From: Bacteroidales bacterium
GTDB lineage: Bacteria; Bacteroidota; Bacteroidia; Bacteroidales; UBA932
Assembly: GCA_017615435.1 (NCBI GenBank)
Contig: JAGAAF010000034.1
Location: 1-30,382, forward strand
Length of the DNA: 30,382 nt
Reading direction: 5' to 3'
Positions 15,765 through 24,344 of the stretch are shown in pieces. The translations under genes were made by a program, and so were the position numbers. Each line of letters opens with the position of its first letter. The stretch's first letter is position 1. The notes beneath the pieces are model-generated. The model did no database searches, was not told where the DNA came from, and worked only from the letters and a program-made list of their open reading frames with translations.

Positions 15765-15796
15765 GAGCAGCCCTCGCAATGGGGGCTGCTCTTTTT
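15765..15796 (+). terminator. Intrinsic terminator of the exbB-exbD operon
   Basis: GAGCAGCCC (15765-15773) pairs with GGGCTGCTC (15783-15791), a 9-bp GC-rich stem with a 9-base loop, followed by TTTTT (15792-15796). It separates the exb operon from asnS, whose ATG is at 15810. Confidence 0.88.
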
Positions 15797-15809
15797 AAAA
15801 AAAGAATAA

Positions 15810-17216
15810 ATGGCAAAGGAAATACTTCGTACGAAGGTGAAAGACTTGCTGGTAATGCCAGCAGGACAGGACGTCCTCGCCAAAGGTTGGGTAAGGACGA
15901 AAAGAGGAAACAAAGAGATAGCGTTCATCGCGCTTAACGACGGCAGCACTATCAAGAATATCCAGATAGTGGTGGACAAGAATGCGGAGACGGAACCCGT
16001 CCTCGCACGCATCAGCACCGGCGCCTGCATAGGCGTGACCGGTACGCTGGTGGAGTCGATAGGCAGCGGCCAGGCCGTGGAGATAAAGGCGAAAGAGATA
16101 GAGATCTACGGCGAATGCGATCCTATGCGCTACCCCCTCCAGAAAAAGGACACGTCCTTCGAATATCTGAGGACGGTCGCCCATATGCGCCCGCGCACGA
16201 ACACCTTCGGAGCCGTGTACCGTCTCCGCAGCCAGATGGCCTTCGCCATCCATCAGTATTTCCACGATAAGGGCTTCGTGTACCTCAACACTCCCCTTAT
16301 CACCGAATCCGACGCAGAAGGCGCCGGCCAGATGTTCCAGGTCACTACCCTGGACCTCAACAACGTTCCGAAGAACAAGAAAGGCCTGCCGGATTACAGC
16401 AAGGATTTCTTCGGAAAAATGACCAGCCTCACCGTGAGCGGCCAGCTCGAAGGTGAGCTCGGAGCCACGGCAGTGGGCGAAATCTACACCTTCGGTCCCA
16501 CCTTCCGCGCCGAAAACTCCAACACCCCCCGCCACCTCGCAGAGTTCTGGATGATAGAGCCCGAGATGGCATTCTACGACATCAAGGACAATATGGATCT
16601 CGCCGAGGACTTCATCAAGAGCCTCGTGAAGTACGCTCTGGACAACTGCCGCGACGACATCCAGTTCCTCAACGACCGCTACGACGACACCCTCATAGCG
16701 CGTCTGGAAGGCGTAATCGACACCGAGTTCGTGCGCCTGCCCTACGGCGAAGGCATCAAGATCCTCGAGGAAGCCGTCGCCAATGGCCATCAGTTTGAAT
16801 ATCCCGTCGACTGGGGAACGGATCTCCAGAGCGAACACGAAAGATATCTTGTGGAAGAGCACTTCAAGCGCCCGGTCATCCTCACGGATTATCCGAAGGA
16901 CATCAAGGCCTTCTATATGAAGCAGAACGAAGACGGAAAGACCGTCCGCGCGATGGACGTTCTCTTCCCGAAGATCGGAGAGATTATCGGAGGATCGGAG
17001 CGTGAAGCCGACCTGAAGAAGCTCGAAGGCAGAATCGACGAGCTCCATATGAAGCGCGACAACCTGGAGTGGTACCTGGACACCCGCCGTTTCGGCTCCT
17101 GCCCCCATTCCGGTTTCGGTCTCGGTTTCGAACGCCTTCTGCTCTTCATCACCGGAATGCAGAACATTAGGGACGTTATCCCGTTCCCGAGAACTCCTAA
17201 AAACGCGGAATTTTAA
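15810..17216 (+). CDS. asnS: Asparaginyl-tRNA synthetase
   Basis: A 468-residue class IIb aminoacyl-tRNA synthetase that charges tRNA-Asn. An N-terminal OB-fold anticodon-binding domain (residues about 10-110, [20 protein letters not shown]) precedes the catalytic core. Motif 2 is [20 protein letters not shown] (about 232-251), where the Asn-specific Ser-Asn-Thr segment distinguishes it from AspRS, and motif 3 is [12 protein letters not shown] near residue 432, followed by [11 protein letters not shown]. Full length, normal start. It sits between the exb terminator and udk; with only 13 bases after the terminator, its promoter is not obvious. Confidence 0.97.
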   Translation: MAKEILRTKVKDLLVMPAGQDVLAKGWVRTKRGNKEIAFIALNDGSTIKNIQIVVDKNAETEPVLARISTGACIGVTGTLVESIGSGQAVEIKAKEIEIYGECDPMRYPLQKKDTSFEYLRTVAHMRPRTNTFGAVYRLRSQMAFAIHQYFHDKGFVYLNTPLITESDAEGAGQMFQVTTLDLNNVPKNKKGLPDYSKDFFGKMTSLTVSGQLEGELGATAVGEIYTFGPTFRAENSNTPRHLAEFWMIEPEMAFYDIKDNMDLAEDFIKSLVKYALDNCRDDIQFLNDRYDDTLIARLEGVIDTEFVRLPYGEGIKILEEAVANGHQFEYPVDWGTDLQSEHERYLVEEHFKRPVILTDYPKDIKAFYMKQNEDGKTVRAMDVLFPKIGEIIGGSEREADLKKLEGRIDELHMKRDNLEWYLDTRRFGSCPHSGFGLGFERLLLFITGMQNIRDVIPFPRTPKNAEF

Positions 17217-17221
17217 GCCAT

Positions 17222-17842
17222 ATGTTAGTTATCGGTATCGCCGGAGGTTCCGGCAGTGGCAAGACCACGGTAGTCAGGGCTATTACAGAGACTCTTAAGG
17301 GAGAAAGCGTAGTGACGATTCCCCTGGATTCGTATTACAAGGACTCGAGCGATCTCACCGACGAGGAGAAGCGCAACCACAACTTCGATCACCCGGACGC
17401 AATCGACTGGGAGCTCATCTGCAAGCAGCTCTCCGAACTGAAGAGCGGCAAGAGCATAGAGCAGCCCGTCTACTCGTACATTTCCTGCAGCCGCAGCAAG
17501 ACTGAGACTGTCCACGTGGATCCGGCCGACGTCATCATCATCGAAGGCATCCTCGTGTTCACCTGCCCCGAGCTTCGCGACCAGATGGACATCAAGATTT
17601 TCGTGGATGCCGACGACGACGACCGCTTGATGCGAGTAATGACGCGCGACATAGTTGAGCGCGGCAAGGACGTCCGCTGGGTTATAGAGCGTTACAGCAA
17701 GACGGTGAAGCCGATGTACCTCCAGTTCATCGAGCCGAGCAAGCGCTACGCCGACATCATCATCCCCCAGGGTGGTCACAACAAAGTCGCCATCGACGTT
17801 ATCACCACCACCATCCGCAAGGAACTCAAGCAGCAGAAATAG
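17222..17842 (+). CDS. udk: Uridine kinase
   Basis: A 206-residue cytosolic kinase that makes UMP (or CMP) from uridine (or cytidine) in pyrimidine salvage. The P-loop GGSGSGKTT is at residues 8-16, the substrate block PLDSYYKD at about 36-43, NHNFDHPDAIDW follows, and the region IEGILVF (102-108) with RDIVERGKDVRWVIERY (about 141-157) is typical of Udk. Five bases follow the asnS stop, so the genes are cotranscribed. Confidence 0.95.
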   Translation: MLVIGIAGGSGSGKTTVVRAITETLKGESVVTIPLDSYYKDSSDLTDEEKRNHNFDHPDAIDWELICKQLSELKSGKSIEQPVYSYISCSRSKTETVHVDPADVIIIEGILVFTCPELRDQMDIKIFVDADDDDRLMRVMTRDIVERGKDVRWVIERYSKTVKPMYLQFIEPSKRYADIIIPQGGHNKVAIDVITTTIRKELKQQK

Positions 17843-17846
17843 GAGG
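17841..17846 (+). promoter_or_regulatory. Shine-Dalgarno-like AGGAGG before the TonB-like gene
   Basis: AGGAGG overlaps the udk stop codon and lies 11 bases before the ATG at 17858, slightly further than optimal. It supports the choice of that start. Confidence 0.5.
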
Positions 17847-17857
17847 CCGCTGCCGTT

Positions 17858-18562
17858 ATGCGCGACAACCTCATAGGAATACTGGTCACCGTGAGCGTAC
17901 ACCTCGCGGTGATTCTCATTTTACTCCTCACGGTTGTCCGCCCCTCGATCGACAGGCAGCGCCAGAGTTTCCTGCTTGATTTCAGCAAACAGGATCCGAT
18001 CGAAAAACTCGAGCGCGAAATCGCCAGACAAAAAGCAGCCAACGAACGTGTGGAGAAGATGCTTCGTGAAGCGGGTGTCCAAGGCGAAGCGCCGCGCAAC
18101 ATTGCCGTAGACCGCAGCAAGCTCAAAGACGACCGTGGCACTGATGCCAAGAAACTCTACGACGACGCCAAGCGCATCGAGCAGCAGTACAAAGCCAATA
18201 TGAACCGCCGCGAGGAGGATTTCAGCGCATCAGTATCCAAGCCTAAGCCCAAAGAAGCCGAAACCAATGAGCCCGAATACCAGGGCCCTTCAGTTCTCTC
18301 CTACTCTCTCGGCGACCGCAAGGGCAGTTACCTCCCCATTCCCGCTTACAAGTGCATAGGCGCGGGAGAAGTCACTGTTATCATCACGGTGAATGCGGCA
18401 GGCGACGTCGTTGACGCGAAGATCCAGGACGGAGTGTCGTCATCCGACGAATGCCTGCGCAACTATGCGCTCGGAGCCGCCAGACGCAGCCGCTTCTCGC
18501 GGAGCAAGACCGGCGCCGCGAAAGAAATCGGAAATATAGTTTACAGCTTTATTGCCCAGTAG
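17858..18562 (+). CDS. TonB-like energy transducer with a charged coiled-coil linker
   Basis: A 234-residue protein: one membrane helix (residues 7-27), a charged helical segment (about 45-120, many Lys, Arg, Glu), a short Pro/Lys/Glu stretch (127-145) and a C-terminal TonB-like domain (150-234). The end of that domain, GEVTVIITVNAAGDVVDAKI followed by YALGAARRSRF, follows the TonB C-terminal pattern, with two cysteines (166 and 199) that may form a disulfide. TonB transmits the ExbB/ExbD motion to outer-membrane receptors. It lacks the Pro-rich linker of classical TonB, so it could serve another Tol/TonB-type role. It follows udk, and the 3' end overlaps the convergent S41 protease gene by 14 bases. 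Confidence 0.75.
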   Translation: MRDNLIGILVTVSVHLAVILILLLTVVRPSIDRQRQSFLLDFSKQDPIEKLEREIARQKAANERVEKMLREAGVQGEAPRNIAVDRSKLKDDRGTDAKKLYDDAKRIEQQYKANMNRREEDFSASVSKPKPKEAETNEPEYQGPSVLSYSLGDRKGSYLPIPAYKCIGAGEVTVIITVNAAGDVVDAKIQDGVSSSDECLRNYALGAARRSRFSRSKTGAAKEIGNIVYSFIAQ

Positions 18563-20081
18563 CTGCGGCGAACACGTCGTCGATCTGCAGATACAGGTGG
18601 TAGAAGGCATTGTCGCCCAGCTTCGAATAGCGGCCGACAAGAGCCTTGATCTGAGTCATCATATAACTCTCCGACTCTTCCCACTCCCCTTTCTTCGGCA
18701 CTAATCCGTCCTTCACGCGGGCGAACTCGAGGAATTTCCTGTCGAGCCCGGCGCGGTCCAGATATCTCAAAAGCGCGGAGTAGTCGTCTATCGCCTGAAG
18801 CTCGCCCTTGTGTGAGTCGAAGTAAGCCGACGAGAAGCGCATAGTGGTGGCCTTGCGGTTGCACTTCAGATAGAAGTCGCTGGCCCGGGTGGTGTCGATG
18901 GGCACGAACACGTCCGGCAAAATGCCGCCCTTGCTCACGTTCATACTGTCGGCGTCGACCATCTCCCCTTCGTCGTAGCGCTTATAGACCTCGTAGGCAT
19001 AGTCGGGAGTGTACGGCTTCTGGATGCAGCGGCCTGAAGGGGTGTAGAAACGGGCCACGGTCAGCCGTATCCCGCTGCCGTCCGTGAAGAAAACGGGTTC
19101 CTGCACGAGGCCCTTGCCGAACGAACGCCGGCCGTAGACTATTCCCCTGTGGTTGTCCTGAATCGCGCCGGCGAAGATCTCGCTCGAAGAAGCGCTGCCC
19201 TCGTTGATGAGCACCTTCAGCCGCATATCCTTAAGCAGCCCGCGGCCGTCCGCGAGGTAGTCCTCACGCTTGCGGTGCAGACCTTCGAGATAGACTATGG
19301 TATCGCCCGCCTCGAGGAAGGAGTTGCTCAGAAGCAGCGCCTGGTCAAGGTAACCGCCCGAGTTGTCGCGAAGGTCGAAAATGAGCTCACGCATACCCTC
19401 TTTCTTCAGGGCAGCCGCAGCGTCGCTGAATTCCTTGAAGGTGGTGCGGGCGAACTTCGAAAGGCGGATATAGCCCGTGCTGTCGCCCACCATAAACGAA
19501 GCGTCCACGCTGTGGGTCGGGATCTTGTCCCTAGTGATCTCGAACGGGATCACTTCCCCGCCGCGCTTGACCGTGACGGTGACTTTGCTGCCGGCAACGC
19601 CTCTCATCCTGCGGACCATACTGTCCTGAGGGTACCTGCACCCGGCAATGTCTATCGTGTCCACTTTCAGCAGGCGGTCGCCCGGAAGCAGACCGACCTT
19701 TTCCGACGGGCCGCCAGGGATGACCTCGATCACCACGGCGGTGTCGTTGGGCACGTTGAACTGGATTCCTATTCCGTCGAAGCCGCCGGCGAGGCTAGTC
19801 TCGGACTCCTCGAGTTCCTGCGGCGGAAGGTAGACAGAATGCGGGTCGAGCTGCCCGAGAGCTGCCTCCACGGCGGCGTCGGTCACCTTCTTCCTGTCTA
19901 CGGGATCCACATAGTTGTCGTCAATTTTCTGAAGTATGAGATTGAGTTTTCGCCAGTCCTGATATTCGGTGCGGAGCGCACGCTTGCGCTCGGTGATTTT
20001 CTGGTAGGTCAGGACCCCCATCACACCGATCAGGATACCCAGAAGGGCTATCGCGACGACACTGAACTCAGTCTTTTTCAT
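18549..20081 (-). CDS. S41 family C-terminal processing peptidase (CtpA/Prc-like)
   Basis: A 510-residue protease. Residues 6-27 form an uncleaved signal anchor. A PDZ domain lies at about 97-175 (with GIGIQFNV and GLLPGDRLLKVD), followed by the catalytic region: LRDNSGGYLDQA (238-249), the nucleophile Ser298 in GSASSSEIFAGA and the general base Lys323 in SFGKGLVQ. The Ser-Lys distance of 25 residues equals that of known CtpA enzymes. It degrades or trims envelope proteins from their C-termini in the periplasm. About 110 residues follow the usual S41 core. The start overlaps the dCMP deaminase gene by 14 bases, in a different frame. Confidence 0.93.
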   Translation of the reverse strand: MKKTEFSVVAIALLGILIGVMGVLTYQKITERKRALRTEYQDWRKLNLILQKIDDNYVDPVDRKKVTDAAVEAALGQLDPHSVYLPPQELEESETSLAGGFDGIGIQFNVPNDTAVVIEVIPGGPSEKVGLLPGDRLLKVDTIDIAGCRYPQDSMVRRMRGVAGSKVTVTVKRGGEVIPFEITRDKIPTHSVDASFMVGDSTGYIRLSKFARTTFKEFSDAAAALKKEGMRELIFDLRDNSGGYLDQALLLSNSFLEAGDTIVYLEGLHRKREDYLADGRGLLKDMRLKVLINEGSASSSEIFAGAIQDNHRGIVYGRRSFGKGLVQEPVFFTDGSGIRLTVARFYTPSGRCIQKPYTPDYAYEVYKRYDEGEMVDADSMNVSKGGILPDVFVPIDTTRASDFYLKCNRKATTMRFSSAYFDSHKGELQAIDDYSALLRYLDRAGLDRKFLEFARVKDGLVPKKGEWEESESYMMTQIKALVGRYSKLGDNAFYHLYLQIDDVFAAATGQ

Positions 20082-20490
20082 TCTTTACGTCCAGCTGTTC
20101 GCACTCGATATTGGCGCTCTTCAGAAGATCGATGCCGTCCGTGATCCTGTAAAGGTCTTTATAGACCACCCTCTTGATGCCCGACTGGATTATGAGCTTC
20201 GCGCATTCCATACACGGGGACGCGGTGACATAGAGGGTCGCGCCCTCGGAGCTGTTGCCCGACTTCGCGACCTTGGTGATCGCATTCGCTTCGGCGTGGA
20301 GCACGTAAGGCTTTGTGACGTCGTTTTCGTCCTCGCACTGGTTCTCAAAACCAGAAGGGGTGCCGTTGTAACCGTCGGAAATAATCATACGGTCCTTTAC
20401 GAGCAGGGCGCCCACCTGGCGGCGCTTGCAATACGAATTCTTGGCCCAGACCTCGGCCATCTCGATGTACCTTTCGTCGAATTTATTCAT
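20068..20490 (-). CDS. Deoxycytidylate (dCMP) deaminase
   Basis: A 140-residue zinc enzyme that converts dCMP to dUMP, feeding dTMP synthesis. The zinc site is complete: HAEANAI (His65, catalytic Glu67) and SPCMECAK (Cys93, Cys96). The N-terminal AEVWAKNSYCKRRQVGALLV and ISDGYNGTPSGFENQC blocks are typical of dCMP deaminase and ComEB rather than of cytidine or tRNA adenosine deaminases. It lies 2 bases after the acyl-CoA synthetase gene and overlaps the S41 protease gene by 14 bases. Confidence 0.94.
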   Translation of the reverse strand: MNKFDERYIEMAEVWAKNSYCKRRQVGALLVKDRMIISDGYNGTPSGFENQCEDENDVTKPYVLHAEANAITKVAKSGNSSEGATLYVTASPCMECAKLIIQSGIKRVVYKDLYRITDGIDLLKSANIECEQLDVKNEKD

Positions 20491-20492
20491 AA

Positions 20493-22151
20493 TCAGTTTT
20501 CTTTCTGATACAGGTAACGTTTGATGCTGCGCTTCGGAGTACGCTCGAAATCTTCCTTGATGAACTCCATCTTGCGTATGTGTGCATAATTGGGGAGAAG
20601 CTCGTTGATTTCAGGTATGCTGCTCTGCAGTTTGCCCTCGAGTTCTTCCTCGTCCACCCCATCGATTGACGCGGTTACGTAATCCGGATAGACGATAGCG
20701 GTAAGTCCGCCCTTCTCTTCCACCACCAGCGATTCCACCACATACTGCACGCTGTTGATTACAGCCTCCAACTCTTCTGGGTAAATGTTCTGTCCGTTCG
20801 CGGAAAGGATCATACACTTGAGGCGTCCCTTGAGGTAGAGATAGCCTTTACGGATAATGCCCATATCGCCGGTGCGGAACCAACCGTCTTCCGTAAAGGC
20901 GGCCGCGGTCGCTTCATCGTTGCGGTAGTAACCAAGGAACACGTTGGGCCCGGATACCTGCACCTCGCCGGGGATCTTCTCGGGATCCTTCGAGTCTATG
21001 CGTATCTTGCAGCCCGCGACCGGTTTGCCTGCAGAGCCCACCTTGGAGCGGTTCCAGTGCGCGTAGGTGATGATGGGAGCACACTCGGTCATACCGTAGC
21101 CCGCCGTGAACGGGAAGCCCATTTTGTGGAAGAACCTCTCTACCTCCGGGTTCACGGCCGCACCGCCGAGTATCACTTCTTCAAACGTGCCGCCGAAGGC
21201 AGTCTTCACGCGCTTGCGTATGGACCTTGTCAGCAGCCGCCCGATCAGCGGGATATCGAAGAAGAAGCGGAAGCGCCTCATCATAGGCTTTATCTGGTTT
21301 TTGTAGACCTTCTCGATAATGAGCGGGACAGAGATGATAACCGCGGGATGAATCTCCTGGAACGCGGTCATAATCACCTTCGGGCTCGGAGTCTTCGAGA
21401 GGAAGTGCGTGTGCGCGCCTATGCACATCTCGAAGAGGAATTCGAACATAAGGCCGTACATATGCGCGCTCGGGAGCATCGCCACCATATCGGAAGTGAA
21501 GTCCATCTGCGGCTCGGCCTCGTTCGCCGCGAATTCCACGTTTGCGATGAGTGCCCTGTAAGGAATCATCACGCCCTTGGAGAAACCGGAAGTGCCAGAT
21601 GTGTAATTGATAAGCGCCAGTTCGTCCGGGGAATCGCGGTAATAATCAATGTTCTCGGGACGGACTCCGGAAGCGTATTCAGTGTGGAAGTCGGCTATAA
21701 CCTTCGCCCTCTCCTCATCCAGATTCTTGATTGTGGTGTAAAGTATGCGGAAGTCCGAAATGTTCACGGCAGCCAGGAGGTCGGTGAACTTCGAAGGGTC
21801 GAGCTTTTCCCATATCAGTTCATCCACGAACAGCACCTTCGCCTCGGCGTGGACCAGGAGGTCGTTGATGTTGGCCGGGTTGAAATCGTGAAGCAGCGGC
21901 ACGGGCACGGCGCCATAGGTCATCGCGGAGAGGAAACTCACACCCCAGTTGGCCTGGTTGCGCCCGCAGATGGCGATTTTGTCGCCCGGATTGATGCCGA
22001 AACGCCTGTAGTGGCGGTGGATGATGGCTATGCGTTCCGCGAGCATTGCGTAGTTCATAGTCTCCCCTTTGTAGTTGGAGAGAGCAGGCCTCCACCAGTT
22101 CTTTCTGAAACTGCGCTCGAGCTGCTTGTTGAGTGACTTTATCTTGAGCAT
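20493..22151 (-). CDS. AMP-binding acyl-CoA synthetase (long-chain fatty acid CoA ligase-like)
   Basis: A 552-residue ANL-superfamily enzyme that activates a carboxylate through an acyl-adenylate. The P-loop YTSGTSGFSKG (183-193), the AGYGMTECAP motif (about residue 356), the WFRTGDMG hinge region and the C-terminal lysine in TPKRSIKRYL are all present. The N-terminus matches fatty-acyl-CoA ligases that lack a signal peptide. The chain length cannot be read from sequence. Second gene of the lipoprotein-led operon; start is 2 bases before the upstream gene's stop codon region ends, and all spacing here is minimal. Confidence 0.92.
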   Translation of the reverse strand: MLKIKSLNKQLERSFRKNWWRPALSNYKGETMNYAMLAERIAIIHRHYRRFGINPGDKIAICGRNQANWGVSFLSAMTYGAVPVPLLHDFNPANINDLLVHAEAKVLFVDELIWEKLDPSKFTDLLAAVNISDFRILYTTIKNLDEERAKVIADFHTEYASGVRPENIDYYRDSPDELALINYTSGTSGFSKGVMIPYRALIANVEFAANEAEPQMDFTSDMVAMLPSAHMYGLMFEFLFEMCIGAHTHFLSKTPSPKVIMTAFQEIHPAVIISVPLIIEKVYKNQIKPMMRRFRFFFDIPLIGRLLTRSIRKRVKTAFGGTFEEVILGGAAVNPEVERFFHKMGFPFTAGYGMTECAPIITYAHWNRSKVGSAGKPVAGCKIRIDSKDPEKIPGEVQVSGPNVFLGYYRNDEATAAAFTEDGWFRTGDMGIIRKGYLYLKGRLKCMILSANGQNIYPEELEAVINSVQYVVESLVVEEKGGLTAIVYPDYVTASIDGVDEEELEGKLQSSIPEINELLPNYAHIRKMEFIKEDFERTPKRSIKRYLYQKEN

Positions 22152-22153
22152 AC

Positions 22154-23479
22154 TTAATAGGTTCTATACACGTCGAAGCGTAATTCGCTTCTTGTCCAGG
22201 TGAGCTGGCAGTCGTCGGCCAGCACTATCGCCTTGACGTTCTTCGTCGGCCAATAGTGAAGCTTCTGCTTGACTTCCGATGCCAGGAAATGCTTGACGGC
22301 ATCCTCGCCGCCTATCACGATCCAGTTGCCTATGCACGCGTCGTGAGTATCGTCCGCAAGAGCATAGCCCTGGCCGAAGAGAGTTGTCACGAAGCCGCGG
22401 TGCTGGTTGAAACGTACGTTGTGCGAGACCAGCGGCTTGCCCGGACGGATGAGGACCACTTCCTCGCCCCTCCATTGCACCTTCGCGATTTCTTTAATGT
22501 CTATTTCTGCGGCCCATTTGACCGGGTCCGTGCCGGTGCTGCGGGCGAGCTGCGAACAGGTGTTCGTAAACTTGTTCAAGCCCCCGCGGGCGTCGAGATT
22601 CTTTTTACGCGCTTCCAACAAGTTATCGAAGGATGCCACGGGCTGGTCGATCACGTAGGTCGTGCCCTGAGGGAGCATACTGGCGACCTTGCTTTCGCCG
22701 TAGCCCTGATCCTCAAAGACCTGCGCGGATTTGCTGAAATCGTCCGGATGCACCGTGCGCACATCGTAGCTGAGGTACACGCCCTTTCCGGCTGTTTCCG
22801 TGCCCTCCAGATGCATCACGGTCCACTCCGAATAGCCTTTGATGAAGCTTACGAGCTGCTTGCGGCTTATGTATTTGGAGAGAAAATCCTTCGGAAGGAG
22901 GTTGGCGATCGCATCGTTGCGGAAGATCACCACATCCCCGCGTGCGGGCGCTTTTTCCAGCGCGTCCGTAAGGCCTACCACTTCCAGCACGGAGGTGTGC
23001 GCCTCCATATGCCTTTCGGCGGCATCCAGGATGGGTCCGGACGGACTGATCAGCAGCACGTTCCTGCGTCCGTTGCGTGTCGCTTTCTGCACAATGCGCG
23101 CTTCCAGCTCGAGTTCGGCGGCCGATTCGATTATCTCCACGGCCTGCTTCGAATCCGCCTGCGACTTGCCCGCGTCCACCGCGATCATAGGGATGAGTTC
23201 GCCCACGAAATGGTAGGATATCACCATCTTGGAATCGGCCAGACGGCCATAGGCCAGCTCACGGAAGACGCTGCCCGAATCGAAGAGATTCTCAAGCCCG
23301 GCGGCGGCCCTTTCACACACGATTACTCCGCAGGCGTCCGAAGGGACATAGCTGAGGAGTTCGAAGCCCTTGACTTCGGGGATTGTATCGCCGGAAGTGT
23401 TCCCGCTTCTTAACCAGCAGGAGCTTAAGAGAAGTGATGCCGCAAGCGCGGCGAGTGTCTTGATCCAGGTTTTAGACAT
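22154..23479 (-). CDS. Large lipoprotein of unknown function
   Basis: A 441-residue lipoprotein: a signal peptide with core LAALAASLLLSSCW, so Cys21 is the lipidated residue. I recognise no catalytic motif. The mature part is a mixed alpha/beta protein beginning with a segment like FELLSYVPSDACGVIVCERA, reminiscent of the DUF3352-type envelope proteins of Bacteroidota, but I cannot confirm membership. I set the start at the ATG complementary to 23477-23479, because the signal peptide begins there and the -7 element TATCTTTG ends 6 bases before it; the longer frame from 23530 would run through the promoter. It is the first gene of an operon with the acyl-CoA synthetase, dCMP deaminase and S41 protease. 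Confidence 0.75.
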   Translation of the reverse strand: MSKTWIKTLAALAASLLLSSCWLRSGNTSGDTIPEVKGFELLSYVPSDACGVIVCERAAAGLENLFDSGSVFRELAYGRLADSKMVISYHFVGELIPMIAVDAGKSQADSKQAVEIIESAAELELEARIVQKATRNGRRNVLLISPSGPILDAAERHMEAHTSVLEVVGLTDALEKAPARGDVVIFRNDAIANLLPKDFLSKYISRKQLVSFIKGYSEWTVMHLEGTETAGKGVYLSYDVRTVHPDDFSKSAQVFEDQGYGESKVASMLPQGTTYVIDQPVASFDNLLEARKKNLDARGGLNKFTNTCSQLARSTGTDPVKWAAEIDIKEIAKVQWRGEEVVLIRPGKPLVSHNVRFNQHRGFVTTLFGQGYALADDTHDACIGNWIVIGGEDAVKHFLASEVKQKLHYWPTKNVKAIVLADDCQLTWTRSELRFDVYRTY

Positions 23480-23481
23480 AC

Positions 23482-23513
23482 TTTGCAAAGATAACAATAT
23501 ATATTTATCTTTG
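23482..23513. promoter_or_regulatory. Divergent promoters of the lipoprotein operon and the LytTR gene, with an inverted repeat
   Basis: Plus strand: TTTG (23482-23485), 20 bases, TATCTTTG (23506-23513), for the LytTR gene at 23520. Minus strand: TATCTTTG (complement of 23486-23493), for the lipoprotein at 23479. CAAAGATAA (23486-23494) and TTATCTTTG (23505-23513) are perfect 9-bp complements around the 10-base CAATATATAT. The plus -33 and the minus -7 boxes touch, so RNA polymerase cannot occupy both at once. Confidence 0.75.
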
Positions 23514-23519
23514 TGCGTT

Positions 23520-24344
23520 ATGCAGAACAACAGAAGTATTCCCGAAGCTTTCTTCAGGTTCCCTACCCAGATAGTCCATTTTGTGGGCCTGCCCCTCTAT
23601 TTCCTTCTTTTCGTCCTGGTTTACAAACCGGAAGGAATAGTCAAGTTCCTCAGTGAAGGAAATGTTTATATGGAGTTCAACGTCACTATCCTCACCACCA
23701 TCCTCCTGCTGGTCCTGGTCGGGACGCGCCTGGCGTTCTATTTCCTCAGGAACAAGATGAACCCCACTCCCCTCTTCTATGCGGGCTGGTGTGTGGGAGA
23801 ATTCTTCATCTTCGCCTGCTTCGGGGCTATGTATATGACTCTGATCACTATCGGCCAGAGCGTTCAGTACAGCTATTTCGAAGCCCTTCCCAAGAGTCTG
23901 GTGGACTTCTTCGGCATCCTTATAATCCCCTATCTTCTCATCGAGATGGGAACTATGATCTATGCGCATAACCGCGAGACTCTCGAACCCGCCGGCGACG
24001 ACAACCTCATCCGTTTCAAGGATTCGAACCAGAAGCTCAAGCTCGCCGTGGCCGCCAGTTCCCTCTTATACGTAGAAGCCAACGAGAACTATGTGAACAT
24101 AGTGTATCTCGATGGCTCCAGCGTAAAGAAATATCAGTTGCGCTCCTCGATGAAGCGTCTTGAGGATATGCTGCACAAGCAGGGCCTGCAGAGGTGCCAG
24201 AGAGCCTTCTTCGTTAATCCCTCGCACGTCACAGTGCTCAGGAAAGACGCCTCCGGCTTCGTCTTCGCAGATCTCGACACCCCGGGCTGCCCTCCCATCC
24301 CCGTCTCCAAGACCTACTACGACTCCCTCGCCGCGCTGCTTTAG
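23520..24344 (+). CDS. Membrane-bound LytTR-domain transcription regulator
   Basis: A 274-residue protein with four N-terminal membrane helices (about 17-37, 46-68, 81-104, 125-145) and a C-terminal LytTR DNA-binding domain (about 175-274): SSLLYVEANENYVNIVYLDGS, the RSSMKRLEDML helix, CQRAFFVNPSHV and PVSKTYYDSL. There is no receiver domain, so it is not a typical two-component response regulator; the membrane part may sense a signal directly. The start at 23520 follows the promoter by 6 bases, and a longer frame from 23370 would cross the divergent promoter. Its stop overlaps the convergent GIN lipoprotein gene by 4 bases. Targets are unknown; the dyad at its own promoter is a candidate. 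Confidence 0.88.
   Translation: MQNNRSIPEAFFRFPTQIVHFVGLPLYFLLFVLVYKPEGIVKFLSEGNVYMEFNVTILTTILLLVLVGTRLAFYFLRNKMNPTPLFYAGWCVGEFFIFACFGAMYMTLITIGQSVQYSYFEALPKSLVDFFGILIIPYLLIEMGTMIYAHNRETLEPAGDDNLIRFKDSNQKLKLAVAASSLLYVEANENYVNIVYLDGSSVKKYQLRSSMKRLEDMLHKQGLQRCQRAFFVNPSHVTVLRKDASGFVFADLDTPGCPPIPVSKTYYDSLAALL

Noticed and set aside
15795..17108. Long minus-strand open frame opposite asnS
   Set aside because: asnS is certain from motifs 2 and 3; the antisense frame has no recognisable domain.
19149..20144. Plus-strand open frame opposite the S41 protease and dCMP deaminase genes
   Set aside because: It is antisense to two well-defined enzymes and has an Arg/His/Val-rich composition typical of antisense translation. 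The same applies to 21057-22136, 22256-23413 and 11534-12499 (minus).
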